NCBI GenBank assembly: GCA_021234155.1
Contig: JAJEKV010000004.1
Coordinates: 25,335,662-25,399,661, forward strand
Reading direction: 5' to 3'
Source: Isoetes taiwanensis
Lineage: Eukaryota > Streptophyta > Lycopodiopsida > Isoetales > Isoetaceae
DNA length: 64,000 bases
The notes beneath the pieces were generated by a model, which saw nothing but the letters and a program-made list of their open reading frames with translations, did no database searches and was not told the origin of the DNA. The translations under genes were made by a program, and so were the position numbers. This document shows, piece by piece, positions 1 through 10,849 of the stretch. The stretch's first letter is position 1. Each line of letters begins with the position of its first letter.

Positions 1-2560
1 GCAAGGCAGCAACCTCTTCTTTCATTCCATTCGATTTCTTTTCATCTTGTCTAAAAACCTGTAAAAACTCCACAATAGCATAAACTCCTCTTACACAAAC
101 AACAAAGGGATCTTACAACTGCTTCTTCCATGACTTCAAATAGAAACACAACAGTTGAACCATCAAATGATGTCAACAACTGCCGTGCTATGCCAGATGA
201 TAAACAATGAGCAAAAAAGCTCTCTAGGACAATTGTCCTTCCAAGCCAAACCCATAAATCTGCTAGAGCTGCTACATCTCTGCATTTATAAATATAATTA
301 CATTAGGACATAAATTGCACAATTAGAAGGAAACATTGTCCGACTAATTTATAACCCTATGCACTAAAGTGAAGACTATTGCCTAAAAAGAGCATGACAA
401 TTTACTAAAGGTTTACAAAATCTCCGCAGCTCAATGCAAGAGGGTAACATCATATGTCCCAGGAGGTATTTAGCATGCATACCTTAGGTGTGCTTGTCTC
501 ATGCCATTCACTTCGGCTTCAATTTCCACACTTCGGCTTCAATTTTCACTGCTTTCATAAATGTAACATGTGACCTCCTGCATATTGGACCTGCCTACTA
601 ATAATAATTTCATGTAGGTCTTCCATGTGCATGGAACATATAGCTACACATGATTTTGAAACCTTCAGAATTGGATATGCACTCCTAAATCCAAAAAACG
701 CCCTCTGCCAGCACGCAAATGTTAATATTGCTGCAAAGATTTTCTCTAAGCATTTAGAAGAACAAAATGAGAAAATATAGAAGTATGCGGAAAGAAAATG
801 CCAGAAGAAGAAAGGGTTTTTACATGTGGATCTACACCAATAGACTTGCAAAAAAGCAAGCTCTGCACCAAAAACCCTTTGAAACAAATACCCACTCTAG
901 AGCCATACTCTTCAGATGATTTGAAAATGGCTCTATGAAGATTTTTCACAGCAACTTGATTGGGGGAATAAAAGTCTATGCATTCCAACATGGTATCAGA
1001 AGGGGAATAAAAGTGCAGAAGGGATGAATTGGATCTAGAAATCAAGAATTGCAACCTATAGCTTTTTAGTAAATGCATCTTCATATGCATAACCAAAATC
1101 AATATTGATAGCAGATAGAATGTTCTGTAGCAAAAGTAAGCAAACCCATTGATCAAGCTATTTAGCTTTGGAAGGATGGATTTATGAAACCGAACACTTT
1201 CTATTCCAGTCACTCTAAGAAAAATGTACCTCTCAGACCTAAAGCCTTTTTAAAACCAACATAACATTTCTATGGAAAATGTACGGACCTAGAGGCAATT
1301 TGAATCAACACATTGTTTACCACGGCAAGTAGAAAATGGCTTGTAATATTCTCCCCATTTTTGCATGATGCTGGATGATACTATCTACAGCCATAGGGCA
1401 GTGCACCACATGACTCTAAGTTCGGCAGATGATGCAAGTTAGCATGAACAGTACATACAAACCAAGCTCCTGGGAGCTCTATCTACACAAGGCAGTCTAC
1501 ACTTCAAGAATTACAGGGCAATGTTGTTATGGTTTAATGGATTAGCAGAGCAGGCCAGATATGGCTGTCAAATCACTTTAACCGTCCCGTCTCTAAAGCA
1601 ATATTTGAGACTAAATGTTTATTGAGACCTGCTTTCTCAGTAATAACTGCAGTTTAGAGCAGAAAGCAGGTCTGGCTAACAGAGATTTGAATCTTAAGTG
1701 ACCACATGGTATCAGATATCCACAGCTCAGTAGATGCATCTTCGTATGCATAACCAAAATCAATATTGATAGTCCCTGCAAGTCATGTTCTGAGTTTCTT
1801 TGCATGATGCTGGATGACACTATCTACAACCATAAGACAGTGCACCATATGACATTTCAAGTATCTGCAGATCATGCAAGCTAACATGAACAGTACATAC
1901 CTGTTTGAATCCTTGAACATGTGAAAATTGTGACCAACACCAAACACTGCTTAAATAGTATTTAAATAGTATTTAAGTAGCTCTATCTGCACATTGCGTT
2001 CTACACTTCAAGAAATACAGGGCAATTCAAGAATGGGCTTATTCAAGAATGAGAAATTCAGACAAAGAAACAGAGAATAGGGCTATTTGCAAATGGAGAA
2101 AAGGCAACAAACATTTACATGATGTCGGTAACACTCCAAAATGAGAACTGGAGAGACGCCCTGCTTTTCCTCCTTCCAAACATAAAGCTTGCTTACCTGC
2201 AAAGGGAGTAGGATCATCCTTATTGCATACGGAGGATAAATAGAGAAAGTTCATACCTAGAGTGAAGGAAGCCACAATCCTTCATTAACTATAGAAGCAG
2301 CGCCCTTCATTGTCACGACTGCGAGAACTTGAGCCGAGCTTCAACAACAATCCGGAAAGAGCTTCAAAATATAGTGGGAAAACAGGGCCATTGAAGCAAG
2401 GATGAAACCAGTGAAAGACATGAGGATAACTGAAACTTCGTGATGGATCTTACGTGCTGTTTGCAGATAAAATGGCATAAACTTCTACCTTCCAAGAACA
2501 CTCCAAAAGCAAGAGGAGCTTGAATCCTGAAATAAAATAATTAGATTTAGTTTTAGAAAG
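1..2560. other. Non-coding stretch with diverged duplications
   Basis: No gene was recognised. Two sub-regions repeat in diverged form: about 980-1118 resembles 1693-1775 (both hold TGGTATCAGA and then GCATCTTC.TATGCATAACC), and 1365-1530 resembles 1801-2030 (both start TGCATGATGCTGGATGA). A 22-bp unit beginning CTTCGGCTTCAATTT is doubled near 510-550. Minus-strand reading frames at 555-1213 show no family motif. The arrangement suggests an old local duplication, perhaps in an intron or a decayed transposon. Confidence 0.5.
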
Positions 2561-2849
2561 AGAACCCTCCAATTTTTGTTGTGTTCTACTCACCATATGA
2601 TCCGACCAAGATCAACATTTACTGGCGCAATTCTAATGCGCCCATTCTGAAGCGCCAAAATGCGATAGCGCAAAAATCCTATAGCAAAAGTCGTATAGCA
2701 TGATACTGCAATTTCAAATTCTTGGCAATTAATGCTGTCAGCCTGCGTCCCGCAGGAGGAGCCATAAGCGGGAAGGGAACGCCGCATGCGGCGTAAGATG
2801 CGGTGTTCCCTTGGCACGGAACCCAACATGCTCCCAAAATAAAAAAGAA

Positions 2850-2940
2850 GATAGAATAGAATAGAATAGAATAGAATAGAATAGAATAGAATAGGGTTTT
2901 ATCGTCCAGGAAGACCAATTGGCCTATGGGACCCAAGTCG
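2850..2940 (-). mobile_element. LINE 3' end with (ATTCT)n tail
   Basis: Read on the minus strand, a short segment ending GGTCTTCCTGGACGATAAAA runs straight into about nine ATTCT pentamers. The same GGTCTCCGTGGACGTTAAAA-type terminus with a microsatellite tail recurs near 36.7, 37.2, 53.8, 57.6 and 61.8 kb. The 37.2 kb copy is joined to reverse-transcriptase sequence, which identifies the family as non-LTR. This copy is strongly 5'-truncated and carries no coding sequence. Confidence 0.7.
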
Positions 2941-4922
2941 GAGGCGCAACAAGCGTATTACTATCCGGATTAAAAAACCCCCTCCCGCCCTAAAGGGTTG
3001 TTTGGGGGAAAAATCGTGACAGTAATAGGTTTGCTGTCAATCTGTACAAATATAAATATAGACAGAAATATATACATACAAGTTTTTAATCGATCCTATG
3101 GTGCATGTTCTATTTTGTCCATGTTCCAGTTTGTATATGTTCATGAAGATTCTCCCTTAGATTTCTTTAGATTTTATGAGATTCCCTTAGATTCGATCCA
3201 AAAATTATGATTTGAATTTCTATTTTAAATTGAGGTGCTTATCCGTGCTTGTTGATTAGTCAAAGCTCATCCTAGAACTTAAATTCTCCTAAGATTCGCT
3301 TAGGGTTTATGAGGTTTCCTCGATTCGCCTAGGGTTTATGAGGTTCCCTCAGATTTTATGAAGATTCCCTTACATTCTATTAGATTCCATCCAAAAATTA
3401 CTATTTTTATGGATTTTTTATTATTTACTATTCTTAGCAAACCATGCTAGTTGACTAATCAAGACTCATTCTAGGTCTTTCTAGAATAATCTCTTAGGTT
3501 TTATCATATTCCATTAGATAAAATATACTATTTTTAGCAACTTGTATTTAAGGTTAGGTACCTCATTCTAGAACTTTCTAGAACGTTCCCTTAGATTTTA
3601 TGACATTCCCTTAGATTCCCTTAGATTCTAGCATAGAGGTTCGATTATCACTTCCGCGGGAATTTTTTTAACATGAGAATGAAATGATGTAAAAGTTACA
3701 GTAGAATGCTCTAGAAGCTGCTAGATGGAATGGTGCAATGGGGGGCAGACGCAACTTTGACGTTTATAGTGGGTTTGGTGCAGCCCCCGGGGGGAGAAGA
3801 AGGGCGAGGAGGAGGGGATGGAGTCGGCATGAAGAAGGACATGCATATTATGCACTACGGTCTGCTTTAAATATACTCCTATGCTATTTGGCATAATGCT
3901 TATATAGCCCCATTATTTGTGTTGTGCTTATCATATATCGTGGGTAAGTTCATGCTAGAGCAATCTATTGCATGGCATATTCAATATAATTTACCATGTT
4001 TTTGATTGCGACACATTGAGTTTTTGTTCAATCAATATGACATCATAACTGTTAACAATATATTGCTCCGTATACAGTTTACCAAGTAATTATACTTAGC
4101 AAAGATCAATGCTTGGACTAATGCTTCACGTAAGAAAACATTTAGAATGGTTGTTTTAACATTTGGATTAGATACGCACAGTTGCATTTAAACTTCCTAA
4201 AGTACTTGCTCTCTCTTGTTGCATTATGATACAATATAAGACCATTTTTTAACATTAGAAGGACCATGGCTTGGTCATGTTCTAGAAAGCATGAATCTCT
4301 TTTGCAATGAAGATATCCTAGCACAAATAAGCTCAAGAAGTGGGCAATCAATAATTGCATTAAAACACATCAATATATTGCAAAGAAGACAATAGTAAAT
4401 AGAAACTAAAGAAATCGTCCTAGTGTACCACATTGTTCAAAAAGGTGAATATAGTGTAAATTTGGAACATCACGCCTCTTTATATCATTTTTCCTATTGC
4501 TGCCTTCATTATGAAATTAGAGATACATTTAGAAGCAATCATTATCTCGATTGTACTATAAATCCAAGTCTATACATCTTATCTCCATTATGATGTTGTT
4601 ATCAATACATCCGTATTTAGCATAATACATATTATCCGACTCAAACTCCTGGCTCAATGCCATGGTTTTATTGCATCACAAAGTAGCTTCGTTGGAATGC
4701 ACATATCCTTGACAGTAGACATGCAAGATAAAAGCATTTTAAGAAGTCTCAATTAAATAGCCAAGAGATTGGTAAGACCCTATCTTTAAGATGCAAATAA
4801 AATCAGATAAACCGACAGTTTTAGAAGTTGCTTGCCATTCCTTGGACTCAAACATTATGTTCATGTATTATTGCTATAAACAATGGGCATGTATCAACGC
4901 TAATGTCCTTTTCTATCATTCC
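2941..4922. other. AT-rich non-coding stretch
   Basis: No gene was recognised. From about 3160 to 3620 the sequence is built from degenerate short repeats of the type GATTCCCTTAGATTYTATGAG, consistent with a decayed short-period satellite. The rest is AT-rich with scattered stops in all frames. Confidence 0.5.
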
Positions 4923-5269
4923 ATATATAAAGCAGTATCATTTTTCGTTCTTAAAAAAATAGGAGGTAATTTTTCTGGGCTGAGCGCAGCCCTGGCTCTG
5001 ACACGTATGCACCCATTGCATTTTCAAATTGAAGAAAAAAGAAAAAAAACTAGGGATGCCACGTTTTTGTTCTTATCTGTTTTGTATCAATCTCCTCCGT
5101 CGAATCTCCTTCTCTGCTCTCCACTTCCTCTGCCCCATTCCGGCGAGATCAGCTCTCACACCGTCAAATGCTCTCCACTTCCTCTGGGTATTCTTGCCAT
5201 GCGCGAGTCTAATGCTATCTATTGGCCGTGAGAATGCTGAGTAAACTCGCCAAGCATACAGACATCTAA

Positions 5270-5592
5270 GTACTTGTTACCGCTCCAGGACTTTGGCAGT
5301 ACATTTCTGGTGCCATCCTCTTTGAAGAGACTCTATACCAATCCAGTACTGATGGCAAGAGATTTGTTGATGTGCTGAATGCCAGAAGATTGTTCCTAGT
5401 ATAAAAACAGACAAGTTATGTCAGGTTTGCTGGTGCATTTCCACTAATATGCTCTTTTATATGACCTTTTCTATTTTATGCTCAGGGCCTTGTGCCTTTG
5501 GCTGGTTCCAACAATGAGTCCTGGTGCCAAGGGCTTGATGGCCTGGCTTCACGGTCTGTTGCATACTTCACGGTCCTGGCTTGTGCCAAGTC
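5270..5592 (+). pseudogene. Fructose-bisphosphate aldolase (class I) fragment
   Basis: Two exon pieces match plant class I aldolase, the glycolytic and Calvin-cycle enzyme that splits fructose-1,6-bisphosphate. Exon 5270-5425 encodes [20 protein letters not shown] followed by a GKRFVDVLN stretch. Exon 5486-5592 encodes GLVPLAGSNNESWCQGLDGL and ends at a GTGAGT donor. Between them is a GT-AG-like intron of about 60 bp. A single-base deletion after VLN (about 5383) shifts the frame, and the upstream and downstream parts of the enzyme are missing. It therefore covers only about 90 of the usual ~360-390 residues. Retained introns mean this is not a processed copy. It lies in the candidate capture element with other gene pieces in the same orientation. 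Confidence 0.85.
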
Positions 5593-5699
5593 GTGAGTGG
5601 CTCCTAGCTTCAAGCTTAACATAAGTTTTTCCATATTTTTTCAAGATTTTAGTTTTGAGCATTAATTAGGATTAGCATTTGTTGTTGTGTTTCATCATT

Positions 5700-5944
5700 T
5701 GCTGCAGGATGATATATCAAGGAAGCTTTTATCTGACACATCTGGATTCAACGGATGTATTGGTTTTTCTTTTCCTATTCTTATAAAGTTGCCAGATGGC
5801 CTTCTAGCAGAAGTTGGCCATATATCTTATCAGAAAGAAAGAAATATGATTTTTATCATCTTCCAGAACCATCCTTTATATACTGTGGAGGAAAAACCAA
5901 AGTTAGCACTAGAGGTCAACTGCTTGGGTCTAATAATTGACTTC
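5700..5944 (+). other. Unidentified exon-like piece
   Basis: After a TTTGCTGCAG acceptor-like site, an open stretch begins DDISRKLLSDTSGFNG and continues open into the COP9 subunit 4 exon. No family was recognised in any frame. It may be part of a third captured gene or intron sequence that happens to be open. Confidence 0.25.
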
Positions 5945-6308
5945 AGTCTTTGCCTAAATGCTTTGCGTGTGTGCTATACTTGGATACTGGATTCTAAGCA
6001 GAAAGTTCTTGAAGCAGCATTTCGTTATTATAAGTTATCTCAATTAGAGAAACGAGAAATAGGAGGCAGGTGTGTGAGTAAGTTGCTTGCTCAAGAAAAG
6101 TGTGTATACATTACTTTTTGCTACCATACATTGTGATATATAGAAAGATCGATGAAGAAGAACTCCAACGAGCTCTTGCAGCCGCGGTAACATGTACCAT
6201 ATTTGTAGCAGCAAGACCTCAGAGGTCGAGGGTACTTGCAACCCTATATAAGGTTTTAATCAGGATGAGAGATGCTCGAAGTTGAAAATATATCAAATCT
6301 TGCAAAAG
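5945..6308 (+). pseudogene. CSN4: COP9 signalosome subunit 4 (CSN4) fragment
   Basis: Three exon pieces match plant CSN4, the PCI-domain subunit of the complex that removes NEDD8 from cullins. 5945-6069 encodes VCYTWILDSKQKVLEAAFRY and SQLEKREIGG. 6144-6252 encodes IDEEELQRALAAAVTC and PQRSRVLATLYK. 6264-6308 encodes DERCSKLKIYQILQK and is followed by GTAAAT. The first intron (6070-6143) has GT-AG ends. The second gap is only 11 bp, GTTTTAATCAG, which is too short to splice. About 80 of roughly 400 residues are present, with no start or C-terminus, so this is a captured genomic fragment and not a working gene. Confidence 0.88.
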
Positions 6309-6541
6309 GTAAATATTGGGAGATTTATTTTGTGCTTCTTAAAGGTGACTACTTGGAATCTTTACCATTGTATGCAGAATGCATCCTTGCTGGTTGAAAT
6401 CGGTCTTTTCAAATCCTGGTTTAGGAAAACATGCTACATTGCCAAACATCTATTGTGCATCACATTTTGCAGGTCAATGATTTCAACTGCAGATATACTG
6501 TCATGCTTTGGTTTTTATTTTCCTAGTGTTTTGAATTTTAG

Positions 6542-6721
6542 GCCCAGGGTATTGCTAGTGAGGCTGCATCAGAATCCACAAGCAGCACTAAACCAGTGTC
6601 GGAGGAGCCTCTTGGAGACCAATCACATAATCTTGCAGTTGTTGCTGGAATTGTAGCAATAGTAGCTGGTTATTTTTGGCTGAGCTCGTCTAAGAAGGAG
6701 AAGAAGGAAGAGTCTAGTTAA
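6542..6721 (+). pseudogene. Terminal exon of a tail-anchored membrane protein
   Basis: After a TTGAATTTTAG acceptor, 59 codons stay open to a TAA. The peptide is acidic and Ser/Thr-rich, followed by one hydrophobic segment (AVVAGIVAIVAGYFWL) and a Lys/Glu-rich tail ending KKEKKEESS. This is the pattern of a C-terminal membrane anchor in an organelle or endoplasmic reticulum protein. It is not part of CSN4 or aldolase, so it is a further gene source joined in the same orientation. The parent protein was not recognised. The 3' flank to about 7500 may include its native 3' UTR and downstream DNA. Confidence 0.5.
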
Positions 6722-7523
6722 GTATTCAACTTCCCAGTGTTCTATGCATAACAATAAGCCACTGGTAATGGAAAAATGTGGTTAATGACTCCGTATCTTT
6801 GTGTAACGTATCTTTGTGTAACGATTAATCTCGGTCCATGGTTTTGGAATTTGTGCAAAGTAACGTTGTGGAGTCAAGCATGTTAATGGAATGCCAATAA
6901 AAAGGCAACGAGTTTATCTCAATTATCTTTGTTACGATTTACTCAATAAAAGTTTTTGCAAAATTATCTAAAGTCGTGAGATTAAAGTTACGTTTTTAGA
7001 AATGTGAAATGTCAGGATTTTGTTTACAATGGGGATGCAGGATCCTACACGGAGTATTGTAAATACGCATGAAGGTAATGTCAAATAAAGTCCTCTTGGA
7101 CTGCTTTAAAATGGTACATATTCTCAAGAAGAATATTACAAAGGTAACATTAATCAAGTCTCCTCATAAATATTGTGCACTACCACTATGCCTTTGGTAT
7201 TTTCTATAATGCTTTTGATTAGCTTTTCTAGTTCTGAAATGCTTTGGAATACCATTCACAAGACGTTGCCAAAGTGGCACTTGAATGAACATGCCCTATT
7301 GGATTTGAATGAATTTGTCTGAGATCCAGGTAATTAGAATGTTATAATTACTCTTTTACAATTCGTTATTTTTGTAATTTTGCTATGTTTGCTAGATCCA
7401 CATGCATATGTCTACTTGTGCAATGCCTTCTCATATTATAGAAACATCAAGTATCACATTTTAAGGACTTTGGCACCATTCCAAAGTTACACAAATTTCC
7501 CTTGCATAGACGAGTTGGGGAAG
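6722..7523. other. Non-coding part of the capture element
   Basis: AT-rich sequence with no coding signal. A short direct repeat (GTATCTTTGTGTAAC twice, about 6793-6822) is the only local structure seen. Confidence 0.4.
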
Positions 7524-7566
7524 AGAAACGTTCGCGGCGGCCGTAAGGCCGCCGCGATAAGTTTCT
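7524..7566. repeat. GC-rich terminal hairpin, copy 1
   Basis: Inverted repeat CGCGGCGGCC-GTAA-GGCCGCCGCG (10-bp perfect stem), embedded in outer arms AGAAAC and GTTTCT that are also complementary. It stands out sharply from the AT-rich surroundings. A near-identical hairpin closes the 33294-35690 insertion, which makes this a candidate 3' terminus of a mobile element. Confidence 0.85.
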
Positions 7567-8599
7567 TGTATTAATAATATGGAATACAAACTTCACAAAA
7601 CTGATAATTTAGGACACAATTGGAAAAGGTTTAGTAAATGTGATCAGACATCTGCCTCTAGCATCCTTAGAGATTTATTAACTTGTATGCAATGCATTAA
7701 AAATATCACAATATGTATAGGCTGCCATAGCAAGGTGGAACAAAGAACAACAGGAGGTAAAAGAATCCATTTTCTTAAGCTTTTTATTACCTAGTCCCTT
7801 TTCAATCCGAGGTCGTATAAGCATAAGTTCTCAAAGATAATGGCACGCGGCAGCCAAGCCAGCATTATAAATAGATAGACAAAGTAAAGAGGACCCGTAT
7901 TAACATCCAAGTTCAGCCCGAGGCAAAAGACATGCTAGAATCAGCATAGAATAAAGGAAAGAAAGCATGTACATGTGGCAATTCTATCTTCGCTATATAT
8001 CCTCTGTAAGAAACAACCAGTCGGAGAAGGAGAAACTTTCTTTTTGATGGTTGATGCATAAAGAACATGATACAAAACATTAAAAGAGAATGGTCAACTG
8101 CCATGCAATCATTTTATAAAGCAAAATTACCTCTCCTTTTACTGTGCTTTTCATTACATGCAAGCCGCTTCCTCTGTTTTTCTCCAACCGAAGGCTCTGT
8201 AAACAATCACATATTAAAGCAAGGCTCCTTAAAATACTCCATACCATATCATATTGGCATCATAAATGCAATGCAATAGGATAAGCTGTTCTATACGTCG
8301 CATAAAAATCCAACATCTAAAAAGTATAACATGACGGATTGATATTTCTTTTGCTGGTTCCGATTCGGTATGAAACATAATAGCAAGAATATAAATGCAG
8401 ATTCATTGCTAGTACCTTACTAATGTAGCAAGGCTGATTTAGATGGAGTTAGTTCTCATCCTCGATCATCTACATTGTCTCATCTTGCATACCTGGTACA
8501 GACTGAAAGCAAAGAATAGCTTGTGAGAATGAATTGCTTTGTTGGCATCAATTGCTTGCTGTCCTTTTTGTACGGCATCTGCACACTAGCAGAAATTTA
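7567..8599. other. Non-coding stretch
   Basis: No gene, RNA or repeat of note was recognised. Open frames here are short and lack family motifs. Confidence 0.4.
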
Positions 8600-9480
8600 G
8601 GCTAACTTGCAAATGCAAGATCCGTTTATCAAGCAAGATTATCCATTGGAAAGCTTAAGGAAAGCTCTAAAAATAAGTCTAGGCAAGCATCTTTCAAATT
8701 CCTATTGTATATATGTCAAATATGGTAAAATATATTTGCTGTTCCAATTCTATTTGTAGAATACAAACATGGAGGTACTCCAAAAAAAAAGCTCTATTGT
8801 TTCCAGTAACTACTCTAAATACATAACACAGGGATATACAGAGATATACATTAAAATCAATGTCAAATACTTCATTACCTTCTCATTTAAATTCTCCAAC
8901 AACGGAGAAGGCCATGTTTACTATGTGACATGTGCACGAGCAAATATTTGGGCATAACTTGCAAACGCAAGATCCATTTCTTAAGCAAGACTATCCATTG
9001 GAAACCTTGAGAAAAGCTCTAAAAATAAGTCTAGGCACACATCTTTCAAATTCCTATTGTATATATGCCAAATATGGCAAAATATCTTTGCTGTTCTAAT
9101 TCTACAGCAGAGCATAAAGATGGAGGTTACATTTGCTGTTCTAATTCTACAGCAAACATGGAGGTTAACTCCAAGTAACTACTCTAAACTAAATACATAA
9201 CAGGGAGATATACACTACAATGATTGCCTCCTTTTTAAAACCTCCAACAACAATTAAAACAACCATGTTCACTATTTGGCCAGCTAACAGATATTTGGGC
9301 ATAACTTGCAAATGCAAGATCCATTTCTCAAGCAAGATTATTCATTGGAAAGCTCAAGGGAAGCTCTAAAAATAACTCTAGGCGCACATGTATCAAATTC
9401 CTATTGTATATGTCTCAAATATACCAAAATACATTTGCTGTTCTAATTCCCCAGCAGCACATGTCCTCAGGTTGCAGCAT
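8600..9480 (+). repeat. Three tandem copies of a ~345-bp unit
   Basis: Copies begin near 8610, 8958 and 9303. Each contains TGCAAGATCC, then CATTGGAAA, GCTCTAAAAATAA, CAAATTCCTATTGTATAT and TTGCTGTTC in the same order. The copies have diverged by substitutions and small indels. No coding potential is shared, so this is a small non-coding tandem array. Confidence 0.75.
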
Positions 9481-10091
9481 TGGAGCAGAGACGCATGGAA
9501 ATCTATTTGCATTATGCTGCTGGGAGCAATATGCACCTACTCAATGCAAGAACATGCAATGAGATGGAACTGATCTCCTCCATATGGCATTTTGCCAGGG
9601 GTTTTGTGCGCTTGTTTCCGTTGTCAACTCAGAAAGCATTATAATCTTCATTGTTAAAAGATGGGTCCTTCATAAATTCTAGGCCAAGTCATGATTTGTC
9701 CAATGGTCATTGTGGATTGACAGAAACTTTGGACAAATCTTAAACAAAGTAATGGCATATGCAAGGAATTATTCAGCCATATTAAGGAGCACCCCTGTAG
9801 ATTCCTTACATAGAAACGAAGCAACTATTGATTCACACACTAATAAGAAAATAAAGAGAACTTGCCTGAAACAATCTCCGTCTTGTAAGGGCAGAAGCTT
9901 CTCATCTGGAAATCTGCTTTATGTAATGAATCACCTACTTGTTTAAAGCCTTAGCCTTTTCGTTCTCCTCCCAGGCCCTAATATGGCAATCAATCTTCTC
10001 ATGCTTCACTTTAGCAAGTTCTGCATCTATAAATTTGACATCCAGATAATTGAACTCCAAAGCACAACATAGCTTGCAAAATAAAACTTAC
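9481..10091. other. Non-coding stretch downstream of the 10.1-10.4 kb exons
   Basis: No clear exon was recognised. It may include introns or 3' sequence of the minus-strand gene pieces at 10092-10445, but no convincing further exon was found. Confidence 0.35.
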
Positions 10092-10445
10092 CCCGGTCCG
10101 TTGAACTTGTGATCCTCTCTGGAGATCAAGATGCCGGGCTTCCTACTCTTCTCAAATTGTTATCTACAAAAAAACAGACATATGTATTTTGCATGTCTTA
10201 CCGTAGCCAGAGAAGATAAATGGATGTGCTATGTATTTCGTTTCATGACCTTCTTTAGAAGACCCATGCCCCTCTTGTAGCGGATGATTGGCAGAGGCAA
10301 TCCTTTCTGGGCGAACTCCTGAACCATCAATTTCCTCTGATGTAGGGTGTTCCAACACTGATGCCGGACTTGCATTCTTGATTAGGCTTTCGTTCTTCTC
10401 GGAGGCATTGCTATGCCTTTCTGGAGATAAGAGCTGCTCAGACAT
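10092..10445 (-). CDS. Exon-like pieces of an unknown protein (possibly broken)
   Basis: An ATG at 10445 opens an 81-codon exon (MSEQLLSPERHSNASEK...), polar and Ser/Glu/His-rich, ending in TACG|GTAAGA. About 40 bp further on, TTTTTTTGTAG precedes a 72-bp second block (10163-10092) that closes on a GTAAGT donor. Joining the two in phase gives a TGA after some 13 codons, so either the gene is damaged or the second block is not used in this frame. In another frame that block reads RKPGILISREDHKFNGPG. The predicted peptide has no recognised domain and looks disordered. The consensus splice sites are the main support for a real or recently real plant gene; the function is unknown. Confidence 0.4.
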
Positions 10446-10849
10446 TTTTGAAATTCAAATTTCCGCAACCTTCCCCAACTTTGAATTCTGGAAAGTCTAA
10501 ACCAAATTGATGTTCTTGTTTGTCCCCAGCTTCAACCTTATAAACTCCACAATAGATCATAACCGAAGCTCCCACCAAACTTCCAAACTCCAAAACAATC
10601 CATAACCCGAACTACACAGCATACTCTATAACGAAACACGAATTGGCCAAGAGCAGCCGTGGCCGAAAGCAGAGGCGCCATCCCGAAGGAATCGATGCAA
10701 CACAAGCCAGAGGCATCCCACCCCAGTTCGTCACGGCTCCTCTGCGATGCACGCCATCCGTCCGATACGCCACGTCAGCATAAACCAATGGCCAAGACGA
10801 TCCTTCAACGGCCATGATTCAAACCAGGCAGCCCTCTATAAGAATATAT

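Larger units (their letters stand above)
4923..7575 (+). mobile_element. Candidate gene-capturing element, copy 1
   Basis: The left end reads ATATATAAAGCAGTATC and the right end is a GC-rich hairpin followed by ATAAGTTTCTTGTA. Both ends match the element at 33294-35690, which sits inside a Gypsy pol gene with a clean 5-bp target duplication, so the ends can be inferred from that copy. A further shared block, GATGCCACGTTTTT, lies at about 5055 here and 33377 there. Inside are broken pieces of unrelated plant genes, all on the plus strand and with introns. No transposase is visible, so the element is non-autonomous. No target duplication could be found for this copy. The boundaries are inferred; the class of element is unknown. 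Confidence 0.5.

Noticed and set aside
985-1720. TGGTATCAGA twice, like the primer-binding site of Copia elements
   Set aside because: No terminal repeats, gag or pol lie downstream, and both copies are inside a diverged local duplication.
4923-7575. Helitron as the carrier of the captured genes
   Set aside because: No CTAG follows the hairpin and the sister copy has a 5-bp target duplication, which Helitrons do not make.
8600-9480. CRISPR-like array
   Set aside because: Units are ~345 bp with no short repeat/spacer structure, and the DNA is eukaryotic.
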